A stretch of 64,000 bases of DNA from Shimazuella alba (GTDB lineage Bacteria > Bacillota > Bacilli > Thermoactinomycetales > Thermoactinomycetaceae), in the NCBI RefSeq assembly GCF_009831235.1, contig NZ_WUUL01000002.1, positions 392,425-456,424 on the forward strand, in the 5' to 3' direction. The notes beneath the pieces were generated by a model, which had not been told where the DNA came from, did no database searches, and saw only the letters and a program-made list of their open reading frames with translations. Positions within the stretch are counted from its first letter, which is position 1; the number at the start of each line of letters is the position of its first letter. Positions 26,419 to 39,194 of the stretch are shown piece by piece. Made by a program: the position numbers and the translations under genes.

Positions 26419-28292
26419 GCAGTTCGTCCGCCTTGTTCAATGTAAATCATAAGAATGGAAATATCTGCAGGATTCACTCCTGAGATCCGTGATGCTTGTC
26501 CCAAAGAAACTGGTTGCACTTGTTGTAATTTTTCTCTGGCTTCTGATGAAAGACCAGATATAGCGGTATAATCTACCCATTGAGGGATACGTTTTCCTTC
26601 CATCCGCTTCATTTTGTCTACTTGTTGCAAAGATTTTTGGATATACCCCTCGTACTTTAACTGAATTTCTACTTGCTCCATCTCTTCATCGCTCAATTCA
26701 TTTGGCGATGGAGATAACTTCGTAATATCCTGATAAGAAAGTTCTGGACGTTTAATTAAATTGGCCAGTTCCATCACATTATTTAAATCCGGTGTTCCTA
26801 ATTCAGCCAACTGAGCTTGTATTTCTGCATTTGGAGTTAACTTGGTACGACGCAATCTCTCGATTTCTGTTTCTATCGCTTCCCGCTTTGCGATAAACCG
26901 TTGGTATCGATCCTCTTTTATTAGTCCGATTGCATATCCTTTGTCTGTCAATCGCAAGTCTGCATTATCATGACGAAGCAACAATCGATATTCCGCTCGT
27001 GATGTTAACAAACGATATGGCTCATTGGTTCCTTTCGTAACTAAATCGTCAATAAGTACGCCAATATACGCTTCTGAGCGATCTAAAATAACAGGTTCCT
27101 GCTCTTGTACTTTTCTTGCTGCGTTTATACCAGCCATAATTCCTTGTGCTGCTGCCTCTTCATATCCAGATGTTCCATTTATTTGACCTGCTGTAAACAA
27201 TCCAGGAACCAATTTTGTTTCTAAACTAGGCCATAGTTGGGTTGGGACAATCGCATCATATTCGATTGCATAGCCAGTACGAACCATCTGAGCTTTTTCC
27301 AATCCATCAATCGTCCGGAGAATGTCTTGCTGTACATCTTCTGGAAGGCTTGTGGATAAACCCTGAACATACATTTCCAGAGTCTCGCGTCCCTCTGGCT
27401 CGATAAAAATCTGATGACGATTTTTATCAGCAAAACGGACAATTTTATCTTCGATAGATGGGCAATATCTAGGACCTCTTCCCTCTATTTTTCCGGAATA
27501 CATGGGTGCTCGATGCAAATTATCTTGGATATATTGATGGGTCTTTTCATTAGTGTAGGTTAACCAACATGGTAGTTGATCCGTGATATACTCTTTTGTC
27601 TCAAAAGAGAAAGCTCTTGGCTCTTCGTCCCCTGGTTGAATTTCCATTTTCGTTGTATCAATTGTTCTGCTATTAATTCTCGGTGGAGTACCTGTTTTAA
27701 ATCGAACCATATCAAACCCGAGTTCTTGAAGATGATGTGCTAAATGAATGGATGGCTGTTGATTATTTGGTCCACTCTCATATTGGAGATCCCCGATGAT
27801 GATTTTGCCGCGCAGATATGTTCCGGTTGTTAGAACTACTGTTTTGGAAAGATATTTAGCTCCTGTACGGGTAATAACTCCTTTACAAACACCATCTTCT
27901 ATGATTAGTTGCTCGACCATATTTTGATGGAGAGTGAGGTTGGGCTCCTCTTCCAGTACCTTTTTCATTTCTCTTTGATACAGAACTTTATCTGCTTGTG
28001 CTCGCAAAGCATAAACAGCTGGCCCTTTACCTGTATTTAACATGCGCATTTGGATATGGGTTTTATCTATATTTTTTCCCATTTCTCCACCAAGAGCATC
28101 TATTTCACGAACAACATGACCTTTTGCTGGACCACCAATAGAAGGGTTACAAGGCATGTAGGCAATGGTATCCAAACTTAAGGTTAAAAGAAGCGTTTTG
28201 CATCCCATACGCGCTGCTGCTAGAGCAGACTCACAACCAGCATGTCCTGCTCCAATCACAATGACATCAAATGAACTTGCTTGGTAACTCAC
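26415..28292 (-). CDS. mnmG: tRNA U34 carboxymethylaminomethyl-modifying enzyme MnmG
   Basis: The 625-residue FAD protein works with MnmE on the wobble uridine of tRNA. The dinucleotide fold [21 protein letters not shown] (about 10-30) and the conserved [22 protein letters not shown] segment contain the catalytic Cys. Further features are [28 protein letters not shown] and the C-terminal helical domain ending [17 protein letters not shown]. It lies between mnmE and rsmG in one operon. Confidence 0.98.
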   Translation of the reverse strand: MSYQASSFDVIVIGAGHAGCESALAAARMGCKTLLLTLSLDTIAYMPCNPSIGGPAKGHVVREIDALGGEMGKNIDKTHIQMRMLNTGKGPAVYALRAQADKVLYQREMKKVLEEEPNLTLHQNMVEQLIIEDGVCKGVITRTGAKYLSKTVVLTTGTYLRGKIIIGDLQYESGPNNQQPSIHLAHHLQELGFDMVRFKTGTPPRINSRTIDTTKMEIQPGDEEPRAFSFETKEYITDQLPCWLTYTNEKTHQYIQDNLHRAPMYSGKIEGRGPRYCPSIEDKIVRFADKNRHQIFIEPEGRETLEMYVQGLSTSLPEDVQQDILRTIDGLEKAQMVRTGYAIEYDAIVPTQLWPSLETKLVPGLFTAGQINGTSGYEEAAAQGIMAGINAARKVQEQEPVILDRSEAYIGVLIDDLVTKGTNEPYRLLTSRAEYRLLLRHDNADLRLTDKGYAIGLIKEDRYQRFIAKREAIETEIERLRRTKLTPNAEIQAQLAELGTPDLNNVMELANLIKRPELSYQDITKLSPSPNELSDEEMEQVEIQLKYEGYIQKSLQQVDKMKRMEGKRIPQWVDYTAISGLSSEAREKLQQVQPVSLGQASRISGVNPADISILMIYIEQGGRTA

Positions 28293-28341
28293 TTATTTCA
28301 CAACCTCTCTTATTTAGTATTGCCACATAAGTAGACAACTT

Positions 28342-29718
28342 TTACTTTCCTAAACAAAACTGCGAAAAAATTTGATCAATCAAATCCTCTGCCACTGCTT
28401 CGCCAATTACTTCTCCTAATGCCTGCCAAGCATTTTTCATATCAATCTCAGCCATATCAAGGGGAACACCCTGTTCTACACCTGACATGACATCCAAAAT
28501 GTTTTGTTTTGCCTGTTCCAAAAGTTGAATATGCCTAGCATTACTCACATAAGTTTGATCATTCATGTCTACCTGACCTGCAAAGAACATAACTTTAATA
28601 GCCTCTTCTAGCAAACTTAAACCTTCTTCTGTCTTCACAGAAAGAGGAATGATTTGTTTGCCCCCACTTCTCTGCCTGATTTCTTCATAATCGATACGTT
28701 TTGGCAAGTCCAGTTTATTGATTACAATAATAGTTGGAAATCCCTTTATCTTCTCAAGCAATCGAATATCTTCTGTTTGCAATTTTTCGGAGTGATTTAA
28801 CATCAACAATACCAAATCAGCACTACGTAGTGCCTCTTCTGAACGCTGTACTCCAATCTGTTCCACAATATCTTCTGTTTCTCTTATTCCTGCTGTATCA
28901 AGAAGTTTCAATGGAATACCACGAACGTTGACATACTCCTCGATAACATCACGTGTCGTTCCTGGTATATCCGTTACGATCGCTTTATTTTCTTGGGTCA
29001 ATGCATTCATCAAAGAGGACTTTCCTACGTTAGGACGACCAATAATTGCAGTAGCTATCCCTTCACGTAAAATTTTCCCTTGACGTGCTGTAAGCAGCAA
29101 CCGTTCCAGTTCTTGATTGATTGCTTGGCATCGTTCTACTACATATTGGCTTGTTAATATATCTGCATCATACTCTGGATAATCTACATTTACAGCAAGA
29201 TGAGCTAATGTCTCGACAATATCATTTCTTAGAGCACGAATATGTGTGGACAACTTACCTTCTGACTGACGAATGGCCACTTTAGCAGCTTTATCGGTCT
29301 TTGCACGAATCAAATCAATCACAGCTTCTGCTTGAGAAAGGTCAATCCGACCGTTAAGAAAAGCACGTTTCGTAAATTCCCCTGGTTCTGCAAGACGGAC
29401 TCCTGTTTTTAGCAAAGCTCCAAGCGTTTGCTCAACTGCAATCAAGCCTCCGTGACAACTTATTTCGACAACATTTTCTCGTGTAAAGGTACGAGGAGCC
29501 AACATCACCGTGACCAATACTTCATCAATCTTCTCTTTGGTGTCTGGATCTAAAATATGCCCATAATGAACTGTATGAGAAAGAACTGTCGTAAGTTTAT
29601 TTTTCCCTTGATATATATGATCGACACAAGTTAGTGCATCTGATCCACTAACTCGGATGATTGCAATACTACTTTCCCCCATTGCAGTAGCAATGGCAGC
29701 AATTGTATCGTTTTCCAC
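28342..29718 (-). CDS. mnmE: tRNA modification GTPase MnmE
   Basis: The 458-residue protein has an N-terminal folate-binding domain (DTIAAIATAMGESSIAIIRVSG) and a helical domain. An inserted G domain carries GRPNVGKSSLMNAL (G1), DIPGTTRD (G2), DTAGIRET (G3) and NKLD (G4). The C-terminal FCLGK ends with the essential Cys. The GTG at 29718 behind GAGGTGA is the best start; the frame runs 20 codons further upstream without a ribosome site. Confidence 0.97.
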   Translation of the reverse strand: MENDTIAAIATAMGESSIAIIRVSGSDALTCVDHIYQGKNKLTTVLSHTVHYGHILDPDTKEKIDEVLVTVMLAPRTFTRENVVEISCHGGLIAVEQTLGALLKTGVRLAEPGEFTKRAFLNGRIDLSQAEAVIDLIRAKTDKAAKVAIRQSEGKLSTHIRALRNDIVETLAHLAVNVDYPEYDADILTSQYVVERCQAINQELERLLLTARQGKILREGIATAIIGRPNVGKSSLMNALTQENKAIVTDIPGTTRDVIEEYVNVRGIPLKLLDTAGIRETEDIVEQIGVQRSEEALRSADLVLLMLNHSEKLQTEDIRLLEKIKGFPTIIVINKLDLPKRIDYEEIRQRSGGKQIIPLSVKTEEGLSLLEEAIKVMFFAGQVDMNDQTYVSNARHIQLLEQAKQNILDVMSGVEQGVPLDMAEIDMKNAWQALGEVIGEAVAEDLIDQIFSQFCLGK

Positions 29719-29769
29719 AACATTCACCTCACAACTAATATCTAATCTTAACACAAATATACGAAAAAA

Positions 29770-29787
29770 AACTCCCAACTGGGAGTT
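29770..29787 (-). terminator. Terminator of the rpmH-rnpA-yidD-yidC operon
   Basis: AACTCCC and GGGAGTT pair tightly on the minus strand, followed by a run of T, 14 bases after the yidC stop. Confidence 0.85.
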
Positions 29788-29800
29788 GTTAGATCCTATA

Positions 29801-30556
29801 TTATTTGGCTTCTGCCGGCTTCTTAAGCATCGGTTTTAAAATCAATTGATACTGTAAGATCGTAAAGATGTTACCATACACCCAATACAATGCCATTGCA
29901 GCTGGGAAGTTAAATGCTAGAACAAAAATCATGATAGGAAAAATCCAGACCATTATGCGCATTTGTGGATTATCCCCACTACCAGAAGCAACAAATTGTA
30001 TGTAAGTAGTTATCGCAGCCAACAATGGTAGTAGATAGTAAGGATCAGGTTGTCCTAATTGCAAGTAGAGGAAAGATGACTCTGCGATATTTGCATCTCG
30101 AACAATTGCCTGGTAAAAGGCAAGTAAAATCGGCATTTGAATCAAAATTGGTAAACAGCCTGCCATTGGATTCACGTTATGCTCTTGATACAATTTCATG
30201 GTCTCTTGCTGCATTTTCTGTGGATCTTTTTTATATTTATCACGTATTTTCAACATTTGAGGCTGTATTTTTTGCATCTCTTGCATACTTTTTTGTTGAC
30301 GATATGTTAATGGAAAAATAACTAGCCTGACGAGAAAAGTTACGACTAAAATCGACAATCCATAATTTCCAAGTAGTCCTGCAAACCAATCCATTAGCTG
30401 AGCTAAAGGAATAACAAAATATTTGTCCCAAAATCCCGCAGTAGCTGGGTCTAACTTCGCGTAATGAGCATCGGTCGGTGAACAACCGCTTAACAACAAA
30501 ACGGCAAAGAGGGCGATGAATGCAAACATAAGATATTTTCGCCGCTTACTCAACAA
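29801..30556 (-). CDS. yidC: Membrane protein insertase YidC/SpoIIIJ
   Basis: The 251-residue lipoprotein has a signal peptide with lipobox LLSGC (Cys at about 25). The core is the five-helix Oxa1 fold with the conserved NYGLSILVVTFLVRLVIFPLT and the QMPILLAFYQAI segment. It inserts membrane proteins and, in sporulating relatives, supports forespore development. It starts with TTG behind AAGGAGG. It follows yidD by about 50 bases. Confidence 0.95.
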   Translation of the reverse strand: MLSKRRKYLMFAFIALFAVLLLSGCSPTDAHYAKLDPATAGFWDKYFVIPLAQLMDWFAGLLGNYGLSILVVTFLVRLVIFPLTYRQQKSMQEMQKIQPQMLKIRDKYKKDPQKMQQETMKLYQEHNVNPMAGCLPILIQMPILLAFYQAIVRDANIAESSFLYLQLGQPDPYYLLPLLAAITTYIQFVASGSGDNPQMRIMVWIFPIMIFVLAFNFPAAMALYWVYGNIFTILQYQLILKPMLKKPAEAK

Positions 30557-30605
30557 TAATTCCTCCTTAAGGATGAAACAAAGTTCTTATCTAAAGTTCT
30601 TATCT

Positions 30606-30815
30606 CTAGGGGACATGATCAATCCCACCAGGATGAAATGGATGACACTTGCAAATTCGCTTTACTGTATAGTAACCACCGCGCCAAAAGCCATGTCGTT
30701 CTATTGCTGTTAAGCCATATTGAGAACAGGTAGGGTAAAAACGACAACTGGGAGGTAACAGCGGTGAGATAAATTTCCGGTAAAAGCGGATAAAGAGAAT
30801 TGCCAAACGTTTCAA
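30606..30815 (-). CDS. yidD: Membrane protein insertion efficiency factor YidD
   Basis: The 69-residue protein has the family pattern [25 protein letters not shown] and [12 protein letters not shown], with three conserved Cys. It overlaps rnpA by 4 bases and precedes yidC, the usual order. Confidence 0.95.
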   Translation of the reverse strand: MKRLAILFIRFYRKFISPLLPPSCRFYPTCSQYGLTAIERHGFWRGGYYTVKRICKCHPFHPGGIDHVP

Positions 30816-31186
30816 CGTTGATCACTCCTCTTTGTCACCTTAGGTACTTCTTTAAATACATTTGCTCGCTTCATCACATGACGAAGGCATGATTCTGTCT
30901 CTTTATAATCTAAACCTACAACTGGATTACGAACGATTAGAATGATGTCCATGTGAGGATGGATTTGATCCATCCAATGTCTTACGATTTCTTTCACTAA
31001 TCTTTTAATCCGATTTCGCACCACAGCTTTTCCTATTTTGCGACTTATAGAGATTCCCACACGAGAAACACCCTCATCCATTCGCTTGAAGCTATATAAA
31101 ACAAACTGGCGGTTTGCTACAGATGTACCTGCGCGAAAAACTCTGCGAAAATCGTTACGTCTCTTTAAGCGAAAAGCTCGTTGCAC
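30812..31186 (-). CDS. rnpA: Ribonuclease P protein component
   Basis: The 124-residue basic protein has [14 protein letters not shown] at the start and the RNR signature [20 protein letters not shown] (about 45-64). It assists the RNase P RNA in maturing tRNA 5' ends. It starts with GTG behind GGGAG. It lies about 80 bases downstream of rpmH. Confidence 0.97.
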   Translation of the reverse strand: MQRAFRLKRRNDFRRVFRAGTSVANRQFVLYSFKRMDEGVSRVGISISRKIGKAVVRNRIKRLVKEIVRHWMDQIHPHMDIILIVRNPVVGLDYKETESCLRHVMKRANVFKEVPKVTKRSDQR

Positions 31187-31263
31187 AAAATAGGCTCCCT
31201 TTCTCCAGCGTAGGATGAACTCTATATTGAAAAAAAGACCACAGATAGTAAGTGGTCCTAGAA

Positions 31264-31398
31264 TTAAGCAGATAGCACTTTTCTTCCTTTGCGACGACGT
31301 GCAGCTAGCACTTTGCGTCCATTTTTTGTAGCCATTCTCGCACGGAAACCATGTACATTTTTTCGTCTGCGGTTACTTGGTTGATAAGTTCTCTTCAT
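31264..31398 (-). CDS. rpmH: 50S ribosomal protein L34
   Basis: This 44-residue gene begins [18 protein letters not shown] and ends [11 protein letters not shown], the invariant L34 pattern. It is first in the minus-strand rnpA operon that diverges from dnaA across oriC. Confidence 0.98.
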   Translation of the reverse strand: MKRTYQPSNRRRKNVHGFRARMATKNGRKVLAARRRKGRKVLSA

Positions 31399-31476
31399 TT
31401 ATGTTCACCTTGAAATGAAATCAAGGTTACCTCCCTTCTCTTCCAAAAGTAGTCGAATTTGTCGACAATCCTCCAT

Positions 31477-31506
31477 ATTATAGCTATCCAGTGGGCATAG
31501 TGTCAA
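31477..31506 (-). promoter_or_regulatory. Promoter of rpmH
   Basis: TTGACA and TATAAT are exact consensus hexamers 18 bases apart on the minus strand, about 80 bases upstream of the rpmH ATG. Confidence 0.85.
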
Positions 31507-32164
31507 GGAATGAGGGTACTGATATCTGATATATCCTTATAGTGGATTACCATTTTACATTGGGAAGTAAAAAAGTGTAATTTTATTAGGAAATAACAAA
31601 GAAGATGAAGGATACACACTCCTATTAAAAACAATAATGAAAATACTTCCATCATTATGAAACAAACAATGTGATTAAAATAGTAAAATCTACTATTTTG
31701 TTTCCCGGGGTGGGGGGTCGATTGTGATCGCGTGCTATCTTAGTACGCAATCTATAAGGAAGGATTAAAAGATGACTGGATAACGATTTGATATACCAAC
31801 CAGCATATTAGTAAAGCACTATCGACAAACATGAAGAAGCAAAAATAAGGATAAATCTGTACATTGAAGTTACAAAATTAGTTGACTCTCATATAGGATA
31901 GGGCGATGATCTGCACCAAACACTTTGTCTTTTTCTCCAAGATCATATCTTTTACTGTGATGCATAGCTTAGGAAGAAAAGAAAGAAGGGAAACTGCTCC
32001 ACTATATCATTTGAAACAGATATCTTAAAACAGATTTGTTCCTATATATAATATGTTACCTTCCTATCATTATCGATAGCAATTTTCTCATCTTTTATCT
32101 TCATAGAAAACAACTTTATAGATATTAAACTCTATAACCCTTATGTAATAAGCTATTAACTAAC
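31507..32164. other. Non-coding upstream half of the rpmH-dnaA intergenic region
   Basis: About 650 AT-rich bases contain no gene. A G-rich patch with a half-match to a Noc site (TTTCCCGGGG at 31701) is present. There are no good DnaA boxes in this part. Confidence 0.6.
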
Positions 32165-32838
32165 TTATCCACTTGTTATCAACAACTTATGCACAGGTTA
32201 TAAACAATTTTTCCACAAGTTATCCACAGAAATTGAAAAAATATCGTTCCAAAGTTCGTTGCTTCATTTAAAAAATTTTCCTTACAACGAGAAGAGTTAT
32301 CTTTTTGATACCAATCCACTTGTTATTCTTTATTATTATAGAAAAACATTCTATAAATCTTTAATTCACTATACCCTTTTGTTTATATGGATTTTGCTGT
32401 GTTATCCACTTATTTTCCACAAGTTATTAACAGGTTATCAACAGGTTTCCCACAGGTTATCCACAGAATTTAGTTAATTCACTTCCAAATAGGGCTTATT
32501 TGTGACAGTTTAAAGGATTGTGGACAACTAATTTTGGAGTTATCCACAACTTATCCACTCATTATACACAGAAATTCAGCCTGTGGATAAGTAGTTATCC
32601 ACAGGCTGTGGGTAAGTGGATAACTATTGAAAAGTCCTTGTCATATATAGCCCAATTTGATATTCTTATTTTGTTTTCTCCGTGGATAAGTTTGAACAAA
32701 ACTTAAGTTTTCCACAGATTGTGGATAAGTCAGGATGCTTTTACCTTTTGCTTATCAACTCAAAGTTATCCACAATCTGTGGATAATGTGGATAACTCTG
32801 TGGAGTACTTTCATTTAGACTTCTTGTTTTGTGGATAA
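32165..32838. other. oriC, upstream DnaA-box cluster (between rpmH and dnaA)
   Basis: Ten perfect DnaA boxes occur. TTATCCACA starts at 32220, 32458, 32540, 32595 and 32766. The opposite strand has boxes at 32582, 32720, 32778, 32787 and 32830. Single-mismatch boxes include 32165, 32402, 32551, 32607, 32615 and 32681. The last perfect box ends 38 bases before the dnaA ATG, so DnaA probably also represses its own gene. Two boxes at 32778 and 32787 are directly adjacent. Confidence 0.92.
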
Positions 32839-32875
32839 CCACTCACGACATATCAAAGAGAGGAGGACATATTTC

Positions 32876-34258
32876 ATGTATTCTGCTGATGAGCTATGGC
32901 TTCATGCCTTAAAAACAGCTTGTTCTGATGAATCTGCAGATGTAGAACAATTATTAATTCAGACTAAAGTTGTGGAGAGTAGACCAAATTTCTTACTTAT
33001 AGCAGTACCAGATTTTTTTACACGGGATTGGCTTATACACCGTGCCAAAAACAAAATATTACTTGCTCTAAAAGAAATTTCAGGCATCTCCATGGAAGTA
33101 GACTTTGTTCTACATTCATTGGATGAGACAGAAGTGGAAGTAGAGCCAAATGTGGAGACCAATAACAAACCTGCACAATTAGACCAATCATTGCCAGAGG
33201 TTTCAGCACAGATGGAAGAAGTACCATCATCTTCTCAGTTAAATCCGAAATATACCTTTCAAACATTTGTCATCGGACCAGGCAATCGATTTGCCCATGC
33301 GGCATCACTGGCAGTAGCTGCACAACCTGCAAACACCTACAATCCACTTTTTATCTATGGAGGTGTTGGATTGGGAAAAACCCATCTTATGCATGCGATA
33401 GGACATTATGTAAAAGAACAAAATCCTGAAAGTAGAATCTGTTACATATCTTCTGAGAAATTTACAAATGAATTTATTAACGGAATTGTCAGCGGGAACG
33501 TGGAACCCTTTCGTAATCGATATCGCTCAGTTGATGTGTTATTAATTGACGATATTCAGTTCCTTGCCAAAAAAGAAGGGACACAAGAGGAGTTTTTCCA
33601 TACTTTTAACGCTTTGCATGAATTGCACAAGCAAATCATTATCTCAAGTGATCGACCACCTAAAGAAATTCCATTTCTAGAAGACCGACTTCGATCTCGA
33701 TTCGAATGGGGTCTTATCACTGATGTTCAGCCGCCTGATTTGGAAACTAGGATCGCTATTCTCCGCAAAAAAGCGATCGCGGACAACTTGGATGTTACCA
33801 ATGAGGTGCTTTACTATATAGCGGATCAAGTAGCAAATAATATTCGGGAATTAGAAGGTGCACTTATACGCGTAGTTGCTTATTCTACCATGCTTAATCA
33901 GCCTATAACGATTGATCTAGCCCTTGAAGCATTAAAAAATCTAGTAGCACCCAATCAACCAAAAGTAATTGGTATTCCAGATATCCAACAAGTAGTAGGA
34001 AATTATTATCAACTTCGTATCGAAGATTTAAAAAGCAAAAAACGTACCAAAACCATCGCATATCCTAGACAGATCGCTATGTATCTCTCCCGAGAACTAA
34101 CGGATAGCTCACTTCCAAAAATCGGAGAAGATTTTGGAGGACGAGATCATACTACAGTTATTCATGCTCATGAAAAAATAAGTCGCATGTTGAATAATGA
34201 CCAAGAACTCGAACAAGTAATCATGGAACTAAAAAATCGTCTCAGTCGAAACAGTTAA
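32876..34258 (+). CDS. dnaA: Chromosomal replication initiator DnaA
   Basis: The protein has 460 residues from the ATG at 32876, which has an AGGAGG site. The open frame runs 15 codons further upstream through a DnaA box and is rejected. Domain I (1-80) binds partners, and domain II is an acidic linker (about 82-125). The AAA+ domain has [14 protein letters not shown], Walker A GGVGLGKT (162-169), Walker B LLIDDIQF, and initiator-specific helices. Domain IV ends with the box-recognising [15 protein letters not shown]. It lies between the two halves of oriC. Confidence 0.98.
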   Translation: MYSADELWLHALKTACSDESADVEQLLIQTKVVESRPNFLLIAVPDFFTRDWLIHRAKNKILLALKEISGISMEVDFVLHSLDETEVEVEPNVETNNKPAQLDQSLPEVSAQMEEVPSSSQLNPKYTFQTFVIGPGNRFAHAASLAVAAQPANTYNPLFIYGGVGLGKTHLMHAIGHYVKEQNPESRICYISSEKFTNEFINGIVSGNVEPFRNRYRSVDVLLIDDIQFLAKKEGTQEEFFHTFNALHELHKQIIISSDRPPKEIPFLEDRLRSRFEWGLITDVQPPDLETRIAILRKKAIADNLDVTNEVLYYIADQVANNIRELEGALIRVVAYSTMLNQPITIDLALEALKNLVAPNQPKVIGIPDIQQVVGNYYQLRIEDLKSKKRTKTIAYPRQIAMYLSRELTDSSLPKIGEDFGGRDHTTVIHAHEKISRMLNNDQELEQVIMELKNRLSRNS

Positions 34259-34308
34259 TCACAGGCTGATGTGAATACTGTGGAAAACTCACCTTGCCTA
34301 TACACAGC

Positions 34309-34430
34309 TTATCCACAACGTGTATAGGCTTTGTTGCTTGGCTCATCCTACTTATCCACAGTATCCACAGGTACTATTACTACTACTACTAATCTTTATT
34401 AAAAAATAAATAAATAAGTAGTAGGATAAA
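34309..34430 (+). other. oriC, downstream half: DnaA boxes, DnaA-trios and unwinding region
   Basis: Perfect boxes TTATCCACA lie at 34309-34317 and 34352-34360, followed by GTATCCACA at 34361-34369. Six trios (CTA TTA CTA CTA CTA CTA, 34374-34391) follow directly, then an AT-only stretch (about 34392-34418). The order box, trios, AT-rich element matches the basal unwinding system of Bacillus oriC, so melting probably starts here, between dnaA and dnaN. Confidence 0.88.
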
Positions 34431-34490
34431 AAAGAAATTTTCGGATGTAAAAAGTTAAAATCATTCCTACAGAAATGTCGAGGGGATAAT

Positions 34491-35624
34491 ATGAAATTAC
34501 GAATCTTGCAAAGTGTATTGGTTGATGCTGTATCCCAAGTAACAAAAGCAGTATCTACAAGAACTACCATACCGATCTTAACGGGAATTAAAGTAACTGC
34601 AGAAGAAGATCAACTTATTCTTACAGGCAGTAATTCTGATATGACAATCGAAACCAAAATTCCTAGAGTAAAAGATGAAAAAGAACAGCTATTTGTGGAA
34701 AAAATAGGTAGTGTAGTTGTCCCTGGAAAAATTTTTGCAGAAATTGTTCGCAAACTTCCCGGGAATGAGGTAGAGTGGATTGTTGGTGAACGAAATGGAA
34801 TTACCATTCGTTCTGGAAAAGCTGAGTTTCAATTACATGGGTTACCAAGTGAAGAATATCCATCATTACCTCAGCTATATGAAGAGCAAGTGTTCTCCCT
34901 GTCTGCGGATCTGCTTCGTACGCTTGTACGTAAAACTAGTTTTGCTGTTGCGGTCAATGAAGCTCGTGGCGTGTTTACTGGTGTTCTTTTTCAGCTGGAA
35001 GAAGGCTTACTCACTTGTGTAGCAACAGATAGTCATCGTTTATCCCGTCAAAAAACACAAGTAGAAAGCCTTCCTGATTTACAGTTGAATAATGTAATTA
35101 TTCCAGGTAAAAGCATGAGCGAATTGGCGAAGACCTTTGCAGACGAAACAGAATTAGTAGATCTGGTAGTTGCTGGAAACCAACTGCTTGCTCGAACAAA
35201 ACATCTGTCTTTTTATACCAGATTATTGGAAGGAAGTTACCCAGATACCAATCGCGTTATTCCACAAACAGGAGACGTGGAAGTTACCACGAAAACAAAA
35301 GAATTGTTACAATCTGTTGAGCGTGCATCTCTTATTAGCAGGGATGGCCGGGATAATGTGATAAAATGGACTGTGAGCGATAATCAGGTGCAAATCACCT
35401 CAGCTTCTCAAGAAATAGGAAGTGTTGTTGAAGAGATTCAAGCGGATGTAAAAGGTCCATCTTTAACCATTTCTTTCAATGCTAGATACATGATAGAGGC
35501 CCTACGCACTATTGACAGCGAGGAAATCCACATTCAATTTACAGGATCTATGACACCTTTTCTCATGCAACCCACTGATAGAAACGATTCACTTCACCTC
35601 ATCGTGCCCATTCGGACTCGCTAA
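34491..35624 (+). CDS. dnaN: DNA polymerase III beta subunit (sliding clamp)
   Basis: The 377-residue protein forms the dimeric clamp ring. It begins MKLRILQSVLVDAVSQVTKAVS, contains LTCVATDSHRLS and the C-terminal HLIVPIRTR, close to the conserved M-P-R end. Three clamp domains of about 125 residues each fit the length. The gene follows oriC and starts an operon with rlbA, recF, remB and gyrB. Confidence 0.98.
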   Translation: MKLRILQSVLVDAVSQVTKAVSTRTTIPILTGIKVTAEEDQLILTGSNSDMTIETKIPRVKDEKEQLFVEKIGSVVVPGKIFAEIVRKLPGNEVEWIVGERNGITIRSGKAEFQLHGLPSEEYPSLPQLYEEQVFSLSADLLRTLVRKTSFAVAVNEARGVFTGVLFQLEEGLLTCVATDSHRLSRQKTQVESLPDLQLNNVIIPGKSMSELAKTFADETELVDLVVAGNQLLARTKHLSFYTRLLEGSYPDTNRVIPQTGDVEVTTKTKELLQSVERASLISRDGRDNVIKWTVSDNQVQITSASQEIGSVVEEIQADVKGPSLTISFNARYMIEALRTIDSEEIHIQFTGSMTPFLMQPTDRNDSLHLIVPIRTR

Positions 35625-35641
35625 GGTAGAAAGGAACGAAC

Positions 35642-35851
35642 ATGAAAAAAATTGCAATTCAAGGTGAATACATGACACTAGGGCAGTTACTAAAATCAGT
35701 TGATTTGATTGCTAGTGGTGGGGAAGCAAAGATTTTTCTACAGACATACCAAGTTTTGATAAATGGAGAACCTGATGATCGACGAGGACGCAAACTATAT
35801 CCACAGGATAAAATTGGAATCGAAGGATATGGTGAGATATATCTGGTTTAG
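35642..35851 (+). CDS. rlbA: S4-domain RNA-binding protein RlbA (YaaA)
   Basis: The 69-residue S4 domain contains MTLGQLLKSVDLIASGGEAK and VLINGEPDDRRGRKLYPQDKI. Its position between dnaN and recF is conserved in Bacillales. In Bacillus it is linked to 50S subunit assembly. Confidence 0.93.
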   Translation: MKKIAIQGEYMTLGQLLKSVDLIASGGEAKIFLQTYQVLINGEPDDRRGRKLYPQDKIGIEGYGEIYLV

Positions 35852-35866
35852 TGGAGGGATCATGAA

Positions 35867-36982
35867 TTGCATGTAACGTCGTTACAACTACAACAATTTC
35901 GCAATATCCCAGAACTAGACTTGAGTTGTCCGGAAGATCTACATCTGTTTGTAGGTGCAAATGCACAAGGAAAGACAAATTTATTGGAATCTTTATACAT
36001 GATATCTTTAGGGAAATCGCATCGCGCACGTTCTTTGCAAGAATGCATACGGTTTGGTGAACAAACTGCTATGATTCGAACCAGAACAGAAGCAAGATCG
36101 AAAAAAAACAGATTGGAGTTAAAACTCCTTCCTAAAGGCAGAAAAATAAAGAAGAATGGTTTGGAAGTTGCCAAGCTCAGTCAATATATCGGAACTTTAC
36201 CAGTTGTCTTATTTGCCCCTGAAGATTTACAACTAGTAAAAGGCGGACCACAAGTTAGAAGAAAATTTTTGGATGTCGAAATAGGTCAAATAAGTCCTGC
36301 TTATGTCCATCACTTGACGCAGCTTAAAAATTTGTTGAAAGAGCGAAATCAACTTTTAAAAAATTTGTCAAAAAATAATACATTCCCACTCACTTTTTTA
36401 GATGTGCTAGATGAGCAGTTAATCGAACTCTCTGTTTCTATTTGGAGAAAAAGGATAGAATCATTAGCTAGGTTGCAAGAATGGGCAGAAGAAATTCACC
36501 TTTCTATCACAAAAGGAGAAGAGAGGCTTCGAATAGAATATATTCCATCTGTTCCTATCCATGCCCAAATGTCTGAACAAGATATGAAACATGTCATGCT
36601 GAAATCACTTGAAAAAGTGAGAAAAAAAGAAATCATACTCGGAAATACATTACTTGGTCCTCACCGTGATGATTTTTCTCTCCAACAAAATAAGTTGGAT
36701 TACCATACATTTGGATCACAAGGGCAGCAACGAACTGCTGCTCTATCCTTAAAATTAGCAGAATTGCAACTTGTCAAAGAAGCCAAAGGCAATTTCCCAG
36801 TGTTATTATTGGATGATGTACTATCCGAGTTAGATGATTCGCGTAAGACACATCTATTAGAGTCTATACGTGGACGAGTACAAACATTTGTAACCGCCAC
36901 AGGTCTTGATGGAATTGATTTACAAACACAAAAACAAGCAGTTGTGTACCATGTAAAAAATGGTCATGTTACTCGCGCGTGA
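35867..36982 (+). CDS. recF: DNA replication and repair protein RecF
   Basis: The 371-residue SMC-like ATPase has Walker A GANAQGKTNLLES (about 29-41), the signature FGSQGQQRTAALSLKLAE and Walker B LLLDDVLSELD. It helps load RecA at gaps. The start is TTG at 35867, 8 bases after GGAGGG. An out-of-frame ATG at 35862 gives only ATGAATTGCATGTAA, so a four-codon minicistron overlaps the start and could lower expression. Confidence 0.96.
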   Translation: MHVTSLQLQQFRNIPELDLSCPEDLHLFVGANAQGKTNLLESLYMISLGKSHRARSLQECIRFGEQTAMIRTRTEARSKKNRLELKLLPKGRKIKKNGLEVAKLSQYIGTLPVVLFAPEDLQLVKGGPQVRRKFLDVEIGQISPAYVHHLTQLKNLLKERNQLLKNLSKNNTFPLTFLDVLDEQLIELSVSIWRKRIESLARLQEWAEEIHLSITKGEERLRIEYIPSVPIHAQMSEQDMKHVMLKSLEKVRKKEIILGNTLLGPHRDDFSLQQNKLDYHTFGSQGQQRTAALSLKLAELQLVKEAKGNFPVLLLDDVLSELDDSRKTHLLESIRGRVQTFVTATGLDGIDLQTQKQAVVYHVKNGHVTRA

Positions 36983-36997
36983 TGAGGTGATGGTTAT

Positions 36998-39126
<2,129 letters not shown>

Positions 39127-39194
39127 AATTTAAAATCAAAAAGATAAACGAATCAGGAATAAATCATGTCCGTTAGTTGGAGTTGATGAAACGG

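Noticed and set aside
31697..31710. Noc site at the G-rich patch upstream of oriC
   Set aside because: Only the left half (TTTCCCGGG) matches; the right half is GTGG instead of AAAT.
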